59,498 bases of DNA from a virus. The notes beneath the pieces were generated by a model, which had not been told where the DNA came from, searched no databases, and saw only the letters and a list, made by a program, of their open reading frames with translations. Positions within the stretch are counted from its first letter, which is position 1; the number at the start of each line of letters is the position of its first letter. The stretch lies in the IMG/VR virus record IMGVR_UViG_3300037071_001110, positions 1-59,498 of that record. One strand, written 5' to 3'. The translations under genes were made by a program, and so were the position numbers. Positions 42,772 to 50,226 of the stretch are shown in pieces.

Positions 42772-43500
42772 TCAGAACGGGTCTTCAGCCGAAGTGTCGT
42801 CCTTCTCCAGCCTCTTGATGAGGAGCTTCTTGCTGCCCTTGGTCGGGAGGCCGCGCGACTCCAACTCCTCCTTGAGCTCGTTCAGAGCCCACTCGTTGTA
42901 GTCCTCAGCCTCGTCGTCCTCATCTTCGTCCTCATCCTCCTCGTCCTCGTCCTCATCTTCGTCCTCGTCCTCATCCTCCTCGTCCTCGTCATCCTCGTCG
43001 TCGTCCTTGGCCTTGGCCTTGGGCGAGATTGCCTTCCCCTTCTTGGCCTTCGCCTTGGGAGTCTCCTCCTCCTCATCCTCGTCGTCGTCGTCCTCGATGT
43101 CCTCCTCGTCCTCGTCCAACTCCTCCTCGTCCAGCGCATCCAGGTTCAGGAAGCGGTTGATCCGCGCCCTGTACGCGCCCTCCCAGGAGTCGCCGACGAC
43201 GACGATGCCCAGCTCCTTGCCGGCGAGCTTGTCGGTGTCGAGCGTGCCCTTTGCCCGCAGCCCAAGCGCGTCGGTGAACTCGCGAAACTTCCACTTGCTC
43301 GCCTCGCCCATGTGGACGTAGGCCCAGACCCTGCCGCCGCCGAACCGCTTGTGGTCGATGACCTCGGCCGTGACTTCGATGTCGTTCTTGCCATCGGTGT
43401 CGCGACGGTTTGCCGAGACGATGCGGGCCTTGTAGATCCCGGGCTGAGGCTGTTCGCCCCCGGCCTCGACATCGCTCACGTCATAACGTACCTTTGCCAC
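42772..43500 (-). CDS. ssDNA-binding-like protein with acidic tail and SAP domain
   Basis: The 242-aa protein has an N-terminal OB-like domain (PGIYKARIVSANRRDTDGKNDIEVTAEVI, DUF669-like, ~1-118) and an Asp/Glu tract of ~85 residues broken by a Lys-rich patch. A C-terminal SAP-like helix pair follows (ALNELKEELESRGLPTKGSKKLLIKRL). Acidic tails are usual in SSBs and recruit partners; a terminal SAP domain is not. The GTG start follows AGGGGGTTCA. It sits between primase-helicase and recombinase. Confidence 0.7.
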   Translation of the reverse strand: MAKVRYDVSDVEAGGEQPQPGIYKARIVSANRRDTDGKNDIEVTAEVIDHKRFGGGRVWAYVHMGEASKWKFREFTDALGLRAKGTLDTDKLAGKELGIVVVGDSWEGAYRARINRFLNLDALDEEELDEDEEDIEDDDDEDEEEETPKAKAKKGKAISPKAKAKDDDEDDEDEEDEDEDEDEDEDEEDEDEDEDDEAEDYNEWALNELKEELESRGLPTKGSKKLLIKRLEKDDTSAEDPF

Positions 43501-43508
43501 TGAACCCC

Positions 43509-44267
43509 CTACTGGTTGTCCCCATAGATGAGATCGAGCATTTTGGGGATGGTCGGATAGTTCATCTTTCCGCCCGGCAAGGCTCCGAACTGGTCCTTGC
43601 CGTACGCTCTGTCACCCTCGTCTGTGTAGATCGTCCGGATCATCTTGCCAGACTTCTTGTTCTTCCGAACGTCCATATAGGCGACGATGTTCATATAGCC
43701 GCAGATCTTCGGGGACATGTTCCTCCCCTGGATGTACGGCATCAGCATGTTGAACCCGCCGTCGTCAAAGGGATCATCCACATCGGTGGGGTGAGCTGTT
43801 ATCCCGAAGTGGAAGGCTTCCATCCCTACAATGTGACGGACCCACTGCCCGAGACGGAACATGTTGACCCCGTACTCGGCGCGGTCCAGGCCGTACTCTT
43901 TGCGTGATGGTTTCTTCTCAATGACCCCGGCCCAGATGTCATCGAGACCAGTGTCCTGGAATAGCGAGATTGAGTCTAGCCAGACCCAATCCCAATCTCT
44001 GCCCTGAGTCTCGCGGAGATACTCCAGAGCCTCGAACATCTTGGTCCAGTCGCGGACGACCCACTCCTTGACCCCCGTCTCTCTGATGGAGTCGGTATGG
44101 TCAATCGGCGGGCGGATGATGAGAGTCCGCTCTGGATCAGGGGCAGTCCCGATGAAGCGAGTCTTGCCTACTCCGGGGTTCCCGTAGAGCATGATGTTGA
44201 TCTTCCCGGAGGAGCCCACCGTTTGGATATCGGAGGGCAGTGGAGACTTCTTGCGACGGACGGCCAT
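43509..44267 (-). CDS. Sak4-like RecA-fold ATPase
   Basis: The 252-aa protein has Walker A YGNPGVGKT (29-36) and Walker B WVWLDSISLF (~94), the plan of Sak4/AAA_24 phage recombinases. Sak4 proteins anneal single strands, usually working with an SSB and a nuclease; both are its neighbours here. Its own promoter lies at 44312-44340. Confidence 0.8.
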   Translation of the reverse strand: MAVRRKKSPLPSDIQTVGSSGKINIMLYGNPGVGKTRFIGTAPDPERTLIIRPPIDHTDSIRETGVKEWVVRDWTKMFEALEYLRETQGRDWDWVWLDSISLFQDTGLDDIWAGVIEKKPSRKEYGLDRAEYGVNMFRLGQWVRHIVGMEAFHFGITAHPTDVDDPFDDGGFNMLMPYIQGRNMSPKICGYMNIVAYMDVRKNKKSGKMIRTIYTDEGDRAYGKDQFGALPGGKMNYPTIPKMLDLIYGDNQ

Positions 44268-44311
44268 AGACTATACAGCTTTCTAACGGTTGCGGATTCG
44301 GGGTAGGCTCT

Positions 44312-44340
44312 AGGGTACTCCCGCGCGTTACGCAAGTCTC
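44312..44340 (-). promoter_or_regulatory. Minus promoter GAGACT-N17-TACCCT
   Basis: GAGACT (44335-44340) and TACCCT (44312-44317) are separated by 17 bases and point to the Sak4-like gene. Downstream, CCGCAACCGTTAGAA (44281-44295 region) also occurs near 50240, so the initial transcribed region may carry an operator. Confidence 0.55.
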
Positions 44341-44380
44341 CTAGGGCCGGATAGGGCTTGTAGACGGATTGATCTTCCGG

Positions 44381-45343
44381 CTATTTACCCTCGTGGAGAA
44401 TCTCATATGGGCTATACTGATCCACGACATCGAACGCGGCGCGGAGCAGTAGCTCATAGTCTCCGCCCGTTTCGTGGAGTTCGCAGGGATCGGAGAACGG
44501 GCAGGTCGCACAGTTGAAGTTCGACGGAGACTTGTAGATGGGACGCTCGCCCTTCCGCAACTCCTCCATCTCATGGTACTGGGCGACGATCCGCCGCCGG
44601 ATGTTCATGCGGTCCTTCCGGTCTCTGTAGACTGGGACGCGCTTGAAGAGAGGGTTCGGTTGCCGTTTGGAAACCGTCCCGTCCTTGTTGAGCGCGAGCC
44701 CCTCCTCGTTGGTCCGCCGGTCGTCTGGCATACCTTTGCGGAGGAAGGTGTAGAGGATTCCCCGGAGTTGGTCGTTCTCCCCGAGGAGCCCGTTCATCCT
44801 CAGCCACACCGGCGCAAACGCCCAGTAGCTACCGGCCTGCTCGTCTAGCGGCAGATGCCGATCCCAGAACTGTGCGGCCGTCTTCCATTCCTTCAGAAGC
44901 AGCTGCCCGGTTAGCCGGTCCCGCCAAACCCCGTCGAACGTACCAACGTACGTGAGCCCTTTGATTACCCGTACTGCGAAAGTCTGCTCGCTCGTTATGA
45001 CCTCGAACTGATCATCCTCCCCGAACTCCTCAACAAAGGCCGTCAGGAGGGCAGTGCCTAGCTCTCCCGCCTCTTGCCATTTCCCGTCCTCATCGCGGAA
45101 GCCTATCGACTCCTGCTCTCTGAGTTCGGCGGCATAGAGGAACTGGAAGGATTCCGCCGGATGCGGTCCTCGCTTCTTGCCGGGCGGGTAGCGTAGCTCC
45201 AGCGCCTTGTGAACGAGGCTCCCGAAGCGCAGATGGGGAGACTCTTGCTTCGGTCGGAGGTTTCTGTTATACGCCCAATGCCACTTTTGCTTACATGTGG
45301 TGAAGGTCGTCCGCTCGGAGGTACGCAGTGTGGTCGGCATCAC
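44381..45343 (-). CDS. RecB/Cas4-like exonuclease with Fe-S cluster
   Basis: The 320-aa protein has a PD-(D/E)XK nuclease core: GSLVHKALE (His45), YVGTFDGVW (Asp137), LLLKEWKTA (Glu152, Lys154) and EQAGSYWAF (Q-Y motif). Four Cys are placed for a 4Fe-4S cluster: Cys17 (TTCKQKW) and the late FNCATCPFSDPC (near 278-287). It probably chews DNA ends for annealing by the Sak4-like protein. GTG 45343 or ATG 45340 may be the start. Confidence 0.85.
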   Translation of the reverse strand: MMPTTLRTSERTTFTTCKQKWHWAYNRNLRPKQESPHLRFGSLVHKALELRYPPGKKRGPHPAESFQFLYAAELREQESIGFRDEDGKWQEAGELGTALLTAFVEEFGEDDQFEVITSEQTFAVRVIKGLTYVGTFDGVWRDRLTGQLLLKEWKTAAQFWDRHLPLDEQAGSYWAFAPVWLRMNGLLGENDQLRGILYTFLRKGMPDDRRTNEEGLALNKDGTVSKRQPNPLFKRVPVYRDRKDRMNIRRRIVAQYHEMEELRKGERPIYKSPSNFNCATCPFSDPCELHETGGDYELLLRAAFDVVDQYSPYEILHEGK

Positions 45344-45388
45344 CCTTTGCCTAGCCCTTTTTTGGTCACGGTGGGAGTCGAGAGGGGT

Positions 45389-45417
45389 ACTCTACCCTAG
45401 ATCAAGTCTCCCGTAAA
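45389..45417 (-). promoter_or_regulatory. Minus promoter TTTACG-N17-TAGAGT with palindrome
   Basis: TTTACG (45412-45417) and TAGAGT (45389-45394) are 17 bases apart, upstream of the exonuclease gene. The -10 box lies in the palindrome GGGTA-GAG-TACCC, similar to the one on the late promoter near 2036. The leader then holds AAAAAAGGGCTAGG, shared with the leaders at 33.5 and 47.4 kb. Confidence 0.5.
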
Positions 45418-45422
45418 GGCCC

Positions 45423-45608
45423 TCAATGATCCGGATTTTCCGGAAACTCCGTTTGGAGAAACTCCTCAACCTTCTTTTCAGCTTCAGCCTTTGATCTGCT
45501 TCTTTGCTTCTTAGTAGGCGGCAGACACTCAACATGGCACTCGCGGCCGTACCGATCCTCGGCAGCTTCCTCGAAGTCAAGTTCAAAGTCGCAATAGGGA
45601 CACACCAA
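45423..45608 (-). CDS. Zinc-finger protein, 61 aa or longer
   Basis: From TTG 45608 the protein has LVCPYCDFELDF and ECHVECLPP, a CxxC...CxxxC/H metal site, then a Lys/Glu-rich helix. No ribosome binding site precedes the TTG. The frame stays open upstream with a basic, credible sequence (HYGKHSKKPRLAPGRPKRN) to the helicase gene, but without ATG, GTG or TTG. The true start is therefore uncertain. Confidence 0.55.
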   Translation of the reverse strand: MVCPYCDFELDFEEAAEDRYGRECHVECLPPTKKQRSRSKAEAEKKVEEFLQTEFPENPDH

Positions 45609-45714
45609 AAGATGGTCCGACGGGCGCGGCTTGCGGTCCTTGCGGAAGTTGCGCTTTGGCCTCCCCGGCGCAAGGCGGGGCTTCTTGGAGTGCTTCCCGT
45701 AATGTGAGCTTCGG

Positions 45715-47436
45715 TCAGCCGTGGATGATTCCCTTCCTCCGTAGCTCCAAGATGTTGCGGTTAATCATCGCCTTGTCGAAGTTCACTCCGGCGATATACT
45801 GCTCGATCGAGTTGTTGCTCCGGTACTTGTAGACCGTAACGTTGTGGACGCGAGAGACGCGATGGATCCGATCCTCTAGTTGCTCCTGATCGTCGGGTGT
45901 CCAGGTTTCGTCCAAGATGTGAATCGAGTCAGCCTGGTCAAGCGTGATTGCGACGCCGCCCGCCGTTGTGACGATCACCATAACTCTGGGACCGTCCTTC
46001 TCTTGGAAGCTACGGACGATCTCAGTGCGGTCCTTCGGCTTGACGTCGCCCGAGATCAACACTACGGGTATCCCGCACTCCTCCAGGTACCGAGCGACCA
46101 TATTCGCGACGCTCTTGAACTGTGAGGCGACGACCGCTTGCGCGTCGCCGGTTGGGTCGTCGGGGTCAATCCCGCGTTCCGCCAGCCGGTCGAGGAGCGC
46201 CGGCAGCTTCCCACTATCCGTCGTCGGCGCAACGTTCCCAGCGATGATGTCGCACCTGGCGTCCGCGAACTGCTTTAGCCGAGTATACAGAGCGAGGATG
46301 TTCGTCGCACTGAGGTGCTCCTCGTCTATTTGAATCTCGTAGCGGGTCGCCATAGCGTCGTAGAACTTGGCCTGCTTCTTCGTCATATCGCACCAAACGT
46401 CAACGTACGTCTTTGGCGGGAGGTCAGGAGCGACCTCATCCTTCGTACGCCGTACCATATACGGTCGGAGCGTTTGATAGAAGGCGTCCTCCTTGCCCTC
46501 CTGAATCCCTCGGATATCCCAACCGAACCCGTTGTTGGAGGTAACGAGCCATTCCTTGGCCCAGTTCCACTTATTCGAGAACGAGTGAGGATCGAGGAAG
46601 TGAAGTGCCGACCACAGCTTGATGGGCTTACCGCCCACTGGTGTTCCGCTTAGGCAGTAGCGTCGCTTCGCCTTGAGCTTGAACGCTCTGGTCGAGAACT
46701 TCGTCTTGCTGTTGGAGAGTCCCGCCTTGTGGAACTCGTCGATGGTAACCGAGGTCCAATCGACCTCAGTGAGCCACTCGCCGTCCTTGCCTCGAAGGGT
46801 ATCGAAGTTGGTGACGAGCCAGAACGGGATTCCGTTCTTGTACGAATCCGCCGCGATGCGGAGACTCGTATGACGATCCGCGCCTCCCGCGACCAGCACT
46901 ACATGAGGCTGGAAGCGTCGAAGCTCGTAGCTCCACACTGTGTCCAGTGAGGTGAGCGGAGCGATGACCAGATGGGGGCCGTCTAGCATACCGGCCTCGA
47001 TGATGCCTCCGAGCGTCTCGACTGTTTTGCCGAGGCCCGGTTGATTCGCGTTCAACGCGCTGGTCTGCGCGAGGAAGCTGATGTCCGCTCGTTGGTACGT
47101 CCTCGTTGAGACGAGGCCGAACAAATCCGGAGCGAGCGTTGGGAGACGCTCTAGCTGGGCGTCGTCAGCGCCCGCGACCGAGAGCAACTTCTCCTCGGCG
47201 TTGCGCGCGTTCCTTCCCCAAGCCTTCGCTTCATCGGTTAGACGAAGTTGCTCTCCGAAGATGTCTCGTAGCCGACGAGCGTTCCGCATATTCGCGGGTA
47301 TCGTCCAGTGGGGACCGCCTCGGTCCTTGGGGACGAACTTGCGCCCGCTAATCTGCTTTATGGCATCGATCGCAATCGGGTTGTACCCGAACTCGACTTT
47401 GAGCCGAGGGCCGTCGATGTCAACCGTCGCTACCAT
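45715..47436 (-). CDS. SNF2-family helicase with HARP-like N-terminus
   Basis: The 573-aa protein has an N-terminal HARP-like patch (KFVPKDRGGPHWTIPAN), as in SMARCAL1-type annealing helicases. SNF2 motifs follow: QPGLGKT (motif I), VTIDEFHKAG (motif II, DEFH instead of DEAH), CLSGTPVGG (III), VVASQFKSV (IV), VTTAGGVAITLDQAD (V) and EQLEDRIHRVSR (VI). It may remodel forks or recombination intermediates. ATG 47436 with AAAGG five bases upstream is preferred to GTG 47442. Confidence 0.87.
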   Translation of the reverse strand: MVATVDIDGPRLKVEFGYNPIAIDAIKQISGRKFVPKDRGGPHWTIPANMRNARRLRDIFGEQLRLTDEAKAWGRNARNAEEKLLSVAGADDAQLERLPTLAPDLFGLVSTRTYQRADISFLAQTSALNANQPGLGKTVETLGGIIEAGMLDGPHLVIAPLTSLDTVWSYELRRFQPHVVLVAGGADRHTSLRIAADSYKNGIPFWLVTNFDTLRGKDGEWLTEVDWTSVTIDEFHKAGLSNSKTKFSTRAFKLKAKRRYCLSGTPVGGKPIKLWSALHFLDPHSFSNKWNWAKEWLVTSNNGFGWDIRGIQEGKEDAFYQTLRPYMVRRTKDEVAPDLPPKTYVDVWCDMTKKQAKFYDAMATRYEIQIDEEHLSATNILALYTRLKQFADARCDIIAGNVAPTTDSGKLPALLDRLAERGIDPDDPTGDAQAVVASQFKSVANMVARYLEECGIPVVLISGDVKPKDRTEIVRSFQEKDGPRVMVIVTTAGGVAITLDQADSIHILDETWTPDDQEQLEDRIHRVSRVHNVTVYKYRSNNSIEQYIAGVNFDKAMINRNILELRRKGIIHG

Positions 47437-47483
47437 TTCCACCTTTCGTAGCCCTTTTGGGTCGGGGGTCCCGACCTACCTAG

Positions 47484-47512
47484 AGCGTACTCTCTTTCAA
47501 CACGTCCGTCTA
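47484..47512 (-). promoter_or_regulatory. Minus promoter TAGACG-N17-TACGCT
   Basis: TAGACG (47507-47512) and TACGCT (47484-47489), 17 bases apart, drive the SNF2 helicase gene. The transcript would begin with GGTAGGTCGGG-ACC-CCCGACC, a hairpin at its 5' end. The spacer contains CGTGTTGA, as in the promoters near 51.4 and 58.3 kb. Confidence 0.65.
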
Positions 47513-47680
47513 GTATTGTTATGGTTCCCTCGCGGGCGGGCGGGCGGGCATCCGTGGGTGGAAGTCTCGCGTACGGAGAAGTCTTATCAAAATCTTTATC
47601 ACCAGGTAGTGACGTGATTTCAGGTTCTCGCGATAGAGTCCCACTCGGGTGATGACCCGCCCGGCCGCGCCCGCGCGAGG

Positions 47681-48157
47681 CTACTTGGCCTTGGGAACCC
47701 GGATCTCATTCTCCCGTCCCTCTGCCCGGAGTGTCCGCTCCTGGCGCTTTCGCTCGATGGCGACGAGCCTGTAGGACTTCGGCCGATTGGTCCCGGGGAC
47801 CCACTCGATGAATCCCTTGTTCACGAGTCGCTGGATGTCCGAGTTCGCGGCGTTGTTGTCGCTCCCTCGCCACCCGGCGTACAGCTGGACAGTGAAGCGC
47901 CGCACCTTGTACATCCACTCGCGCTTCCGCTCCCAGGTGATGGCCGCCTGTGGCGTCCCCTTCATCCCTAGGCTGCGAACGTCGGGCCGCACGTGATCGC
48001 GCTCGATCCTCAGGAGTTCAATGTCGCTGAGCTTCTCGCGAATGTCGTTCTCCAACTCGCGGATCTGCTCATCGATCTCAAACGCCTTGGTGTAGGCGTC
48101 TACCTCCTCGATGACGGGCTGTCGGCGCTTCTTCTTGCGCCTCGTTTCTACTGCCAT
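47681..48157 (-). CDS. Coiled-coil and winged-helix-like protein, 158 aa
   Basis: ATG 48157 follows AAGGGAGCTCAC. A basic N-terminus (ETRRKKKRRQP) leads to a coiled coil (DEQIRELENDIREKLSDIELLRIERD) and a basic C-terminal domain with a winged-helix look (NSDIQRLVNKGFIEWVPGTNRPKSYRLVAIERKR). It is probably a DNA-binding protein; function unknown. Confidence 0.65.
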   Translation of the reverse strand: MAVETRRKKKRRQPVIEEVDAYTKAFEIDEQIRELENDIREKLSDIELLRIERDHVRPDVRSLGMKGTPQAAITWERKREWMYKVRRFTVQLYAGWRGSDNNAANSDIQRLVNKGFIEWVPGTNRPKSYRLVAIERKRQERTLRAEGRENEIRVPKAK

Positions 48158-48167
48158 GTGAGCTCCC

Positions 48168-48638
48168 TTACCAGGAGCGGCTGGGAGTCCAGTGGGCAGA
48201 CGCCCCACAGACTGACCCGTACCGTTCCTTGGCGTATGCCTTGAACCAGACCATCTGAGTCAAGGGATTTGTGTATGCGTCCTTCCCGTATGCTAACATC
48301 TTGCTACGGGGTAGTGCTTGCCCCAGGCCGTATGCGCCGGACCCGTCGTAGTTCCAGATCCGGTGGTCCCAGGTACCGGCCGTCTCGCCGTTGATGATCT
48401 CGGCGGCGCAACTGAACGACGTTCCGAAGAATGCTCGGGCGAGGTTCTTGTTGCCTTCGGGGGTGGGTTTGAGAATCGGCTTCGCGATCTTGCGTAGGGT
48501 TCGCAACTCCTGTCGTTCCTTCTTGAGTTGCGCTCTGAGCGCTGCGTTTTGCTCGACCACGGTGGGTTGTTCGGTCGAGTAGCTCGCGCCAACGGCCAGA
48601 CCGGCCATAATGGCGAGAACCGCGATCCACTTTGCCAT
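48168..48638 (-). CDS. Membrane-anchored lytic transglycosylase-like protein
   Basis: The 156-aa protein has an N-terminal membrane or signal helix (WIAVLAIMAGLAVGASY) and a short coiled coil. A transglycosylase-like domain follows: FSCAAEIINGETAGTW with the likely catalytic Glu, then DGSGAYGLGQALP, TNPLTQMVWFKAY and RYGSVCGASAHW. It would act outside the membrane on peptidoglycan. It lies far from the late lysis genes in the early block. Confidence 0.75.
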   Translation of the reverse strand: MAKWIAVLAIMAGLAVGASYSTEQPTVVEQNAALRAQLKKERQELRTLRKIAKPILKPTPEGNKNLARAFFGTSFSCAAEIINGETAGTWDHRIWNYDGSGAYGLGQALPRSKMLAYGKDAYTNPLTQMVWFKAYAKERYGSVCGASAHWTPSRSW

Positions 48639-48663
48639 GATTCCTTTCGTTGTTTATGGGACA

Positions 48664-48735
48664 TGGGACGGACGGGACTTGAACCCGTGACGCGACTCGT
48701 TGCCGGAGCCCGCTCTACCACTGAGCTACCGTCCC
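48664..48735 (-). tRNA. tRNA-Cys(GCA)-like, atypical anticodon loop
   Basis: The minus strand folds as a full cloverleaf: acceptor GGGACGG/CCGUCCC (perfect), D stem GCUC/GAGC with loop AGUGGUA, anticodon stem GGCUC/GAGUC, variable loop GCGUC, and T arm ACGGG-UUCAAGU-CCCGU. The discriminator is A (48664) and CCA is not encoded. The anticodon loop is CGGCAAC, giving GCA (Cys) at 34-36, but position 33 is G where U is nearly invariant. It lies between two protein genes with no gap to spare. Confidence 0.75.
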
Positions 48736-48740
48736 TCACT

Positions 48741-48965
48741 TCAGTATGTCTTGTTGATTAGTAGGCACTCGCAGAATGAGAGGCCGTCCTCAACACGGCG
48801 CCCTCGGAAGTTGTAGTCGCGACGCAAGACCTGGAGCGGCGTCGGGATGCCCTTCCTGATCCCGAGGTCTTGGAGCTTTCTACCCCGCTGCTGCCAGAGC
48901 AGCGCGTAGTAGACGCAACGGATCTTGAACTCTCTGATCTGCATAGGTGTATCGTAGACCGTCAA
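48741..48965 (-). CDS. Small unknown protein, 74 aa
   Basis: A basic protein (REFKIRCVYYALLWQQRGRKLQDLGIRKGIP) starting at TTG 48965 in the stop of the gene upstream (TTGA), or at ATG 48944. No motif recognised. It immediately precedes the tRNA in the direction of transcription. Confidence 0.55.
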   Translation of the reverse strand: MTVYDTPMQIREFKIRCVYYALLWQQRGRKLQDLGIRKGIPTPLQVLRRDYNFRGRRVEDGLSFCECLLINKTY

Positions 48966-49435
48966 TGTCCGCCTACTCCTTTGATCTTTCCCCGACGCTT
49001 CATGAGCTTCGGGTTCTTCTTGCCCGTCTTAGGGACGCCTGCCGAGACTAACTTGAGGGGCCGCAGTTGCTTACTTACTGATCGTGTAGACCCGCGTTGC
49101 GGTTTCGCGATCTTGTAATGGACCCTGCCCTTACGCTTGATACGGATCAGCGTCCCCGCTTCATAGAGCGGCTTTAACTTGTACGCGAGCGTCGAGGGCG
49201 AGCAACCGAGTGCCTCGGCTATCTCGGCCGATGTTGGCTCGCCGAGTTTGCGTACGGTATCTCGTACCTGCTCGTTGGAGATCCAGGTGTACCGGCGCTT
49301 TGCGCCCGGCTCGGGCTCCGGGGGCAGGTTTTTGATCTCGTCATCGAGCCAAGCGAGCGTACCGACCATCTCATCGATGTCCTTCATCAAGTCGTTACGC
49401 ATGGCGAGGAGTTCCTCGCGACTGTGTTCACTCAC
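48962..49435 (-). CDS. Winged-helix regulator candidate, 157 aa
   Basis: The product from GTG 49435 has a helical N-terminus and a clear winged helix-turn-helix (QVRDTVRKLGEPTSAEIAEALGCSPSTLAYKLKPLYEAGTLIRIKRKGRVHYKI, about residues 55-110, seen in pieces). A basic tail (GKKNPKLMKRRGKIKG) ends the protein. This form binds DNA, so it may regulate phage or host genes. It is coupled to the SLOG-type gene upstream. Confidence 0.72.
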   Translation of the reverse strand: MSEHSREELLAMRNDLMKDIDEMVGTLAWLDDEIKNLPPEPEPGAKRRYTWISNEQVRDTVRKLGEPTSAEIAEALGCSPSTLAYKLKPLYEAGTLIRIKRKGRVHYKIAKPQRGSTRSVSKQLRPLKLVSAGVPKTGKKNPKLMKRRGKIKGVGGH

Positions 49436-49892
49436 TCGGGTACTCCGTCCACTTCCGCGTCTGGTCGAGCGTAGTAATGACGATACCCTTGTTCGCTTTG
49501 CGAGCCCGCCGGATAGTTGCCCAAGTGCCCGACCCGATGCCGAGTTCCTTGGGGGAGCGCGGGAACGCGAGCAACACGTCGCAGAAAGCAACGAGTGCGT
49601 CGTTCCGCTTCATGTAGGTCGGGCAGGCGACGTACTCCGTGAACTCTACCTCTAGGTCCAAGAGCCCGGTATTCCAAGGGTCATTATCCGGGAAGCAGAT
49701 GCGGTGGTGGGCGCTCGGGATAACCTCAAAGCCGACGATCGCAGCGATCGTATCAATCCCATGAGCGCCGCCGGTCGAGAACTCACTGATCTCAGAGGTA
49801 GAGTGTCGTAGGCTCATCGTGATCATTTGCCGAGCGTACTCGGACTCCAAGGGAGTCGGATCAGATATGCCAGTGACGGAGATTCTCAACAT
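49428..49892 (-). CDS. SLOG/DprA-like Rossmann protein
   Basis: The 154-aa protein has ISVTGISDP at the start, STGGAHGIDTIAAIVGFE in the middle and GIGSGTWATIRRARKANKGIVI near the end. This is the pattern of SLOG/YpsA-like nucleotide-binding folds, which sense or process nucleotide derivatives. It is the first gene after the promoter at 49911-49939 and is coupled to the winged-helix gene. Confidence 0.7.
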   Translation of the reverse strand: MLRISVTGISDPTPLESEYARQMITMSLRHSTSEISEFSTGGAHGIDTIAAIVGFEVIPSAHHRICFPDNDPWNTGLLDLEVEFTEYVACPTYMKRNDALVAFCDVLLAFPRSPKELGIGSGTWATIRRARKANKGIVITTLDQTRKWTEYPSE

Positions 49893-49910
49893 TGGATTCG
49901 TCCTACCCGT

Positions 49911-49939
49911 AGACTACCGAACCGCAATTCGCGAGTCTA
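49911..49939 (-). promoter_or_regulatory. Minus promoter TAGACT-N17-TAGTCT
   Basis: TAGACT (49934-49939) and TAGTCT (49911-49916) with a 17-base spacer (contains ATTGCGG). The -35 box includes the TAG stop of the gene at 49937. It serves the SLOG and winged-helix genes. Confidence 0.7.
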
Positions 49940-50212
49940 GTATTGCGGCCGAACTTTCTTCAGTATGCGACCTGGGAGCCACGCACCGACCTTCCCAGGG
50001 GGAGGGTTGATCCAGACTACCCAAAAGAGGCGCTCCCCTCGCAAGTGGTCCATCATGACGAGCTTCGTGGTGCGAGCGTGATACCCGACCAATGACACAT
50101 TGCCAAGAGAACTCGTCACTGATCGGGTCGGCTCAACAACGGTACCCGGCGGCAATCGCTTGCTCCGGATCCATTTCGCCCGGCGTCTCGGAGGGGCCAC
50201 TCGCTTAGACAA
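49937..50212 (-). CDS. Unknown basic protein, 91 aa
   Basis: A basic protein (RVAPPRRRAKWIRSKRLPPG) whose C-terminal part is beta-rich (SLVGYHARTTKLVMMDHLRGERLFWVVWI), a small barrel-like pattern that may bind nucleic acid. TTG 50212 has GGGGGAG seven bases upstream. No family recognised. Confidence 0.6.
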   Translation of the reverse strand: MSKRVAPPRRRAKWIRSKRLPPGTVVEPTRSVTSSLGNVSLVGYHARTTKLVMMDHLRGERLFWVVWINPPPGKVGAWLPGRILKKVRPQY

Positions 50213-50226
50213 TCTTTTCTCCCCCG

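Noticed and set aside
42882-43321. Ser-rich and Arg-rich frames over the acidic tract
   Set aside because: They arise from the GAGGAC repeat read in other frames; the OB/SAP protein explains the DNA.
47520-47560. GGGCGGGCGGGCGGGC tandem tetramer
   Set aside because: Short GC-rich slippage run in an intergenic gap; a similar GGGCGGGCGGG near 175 suggests composition rather than function.
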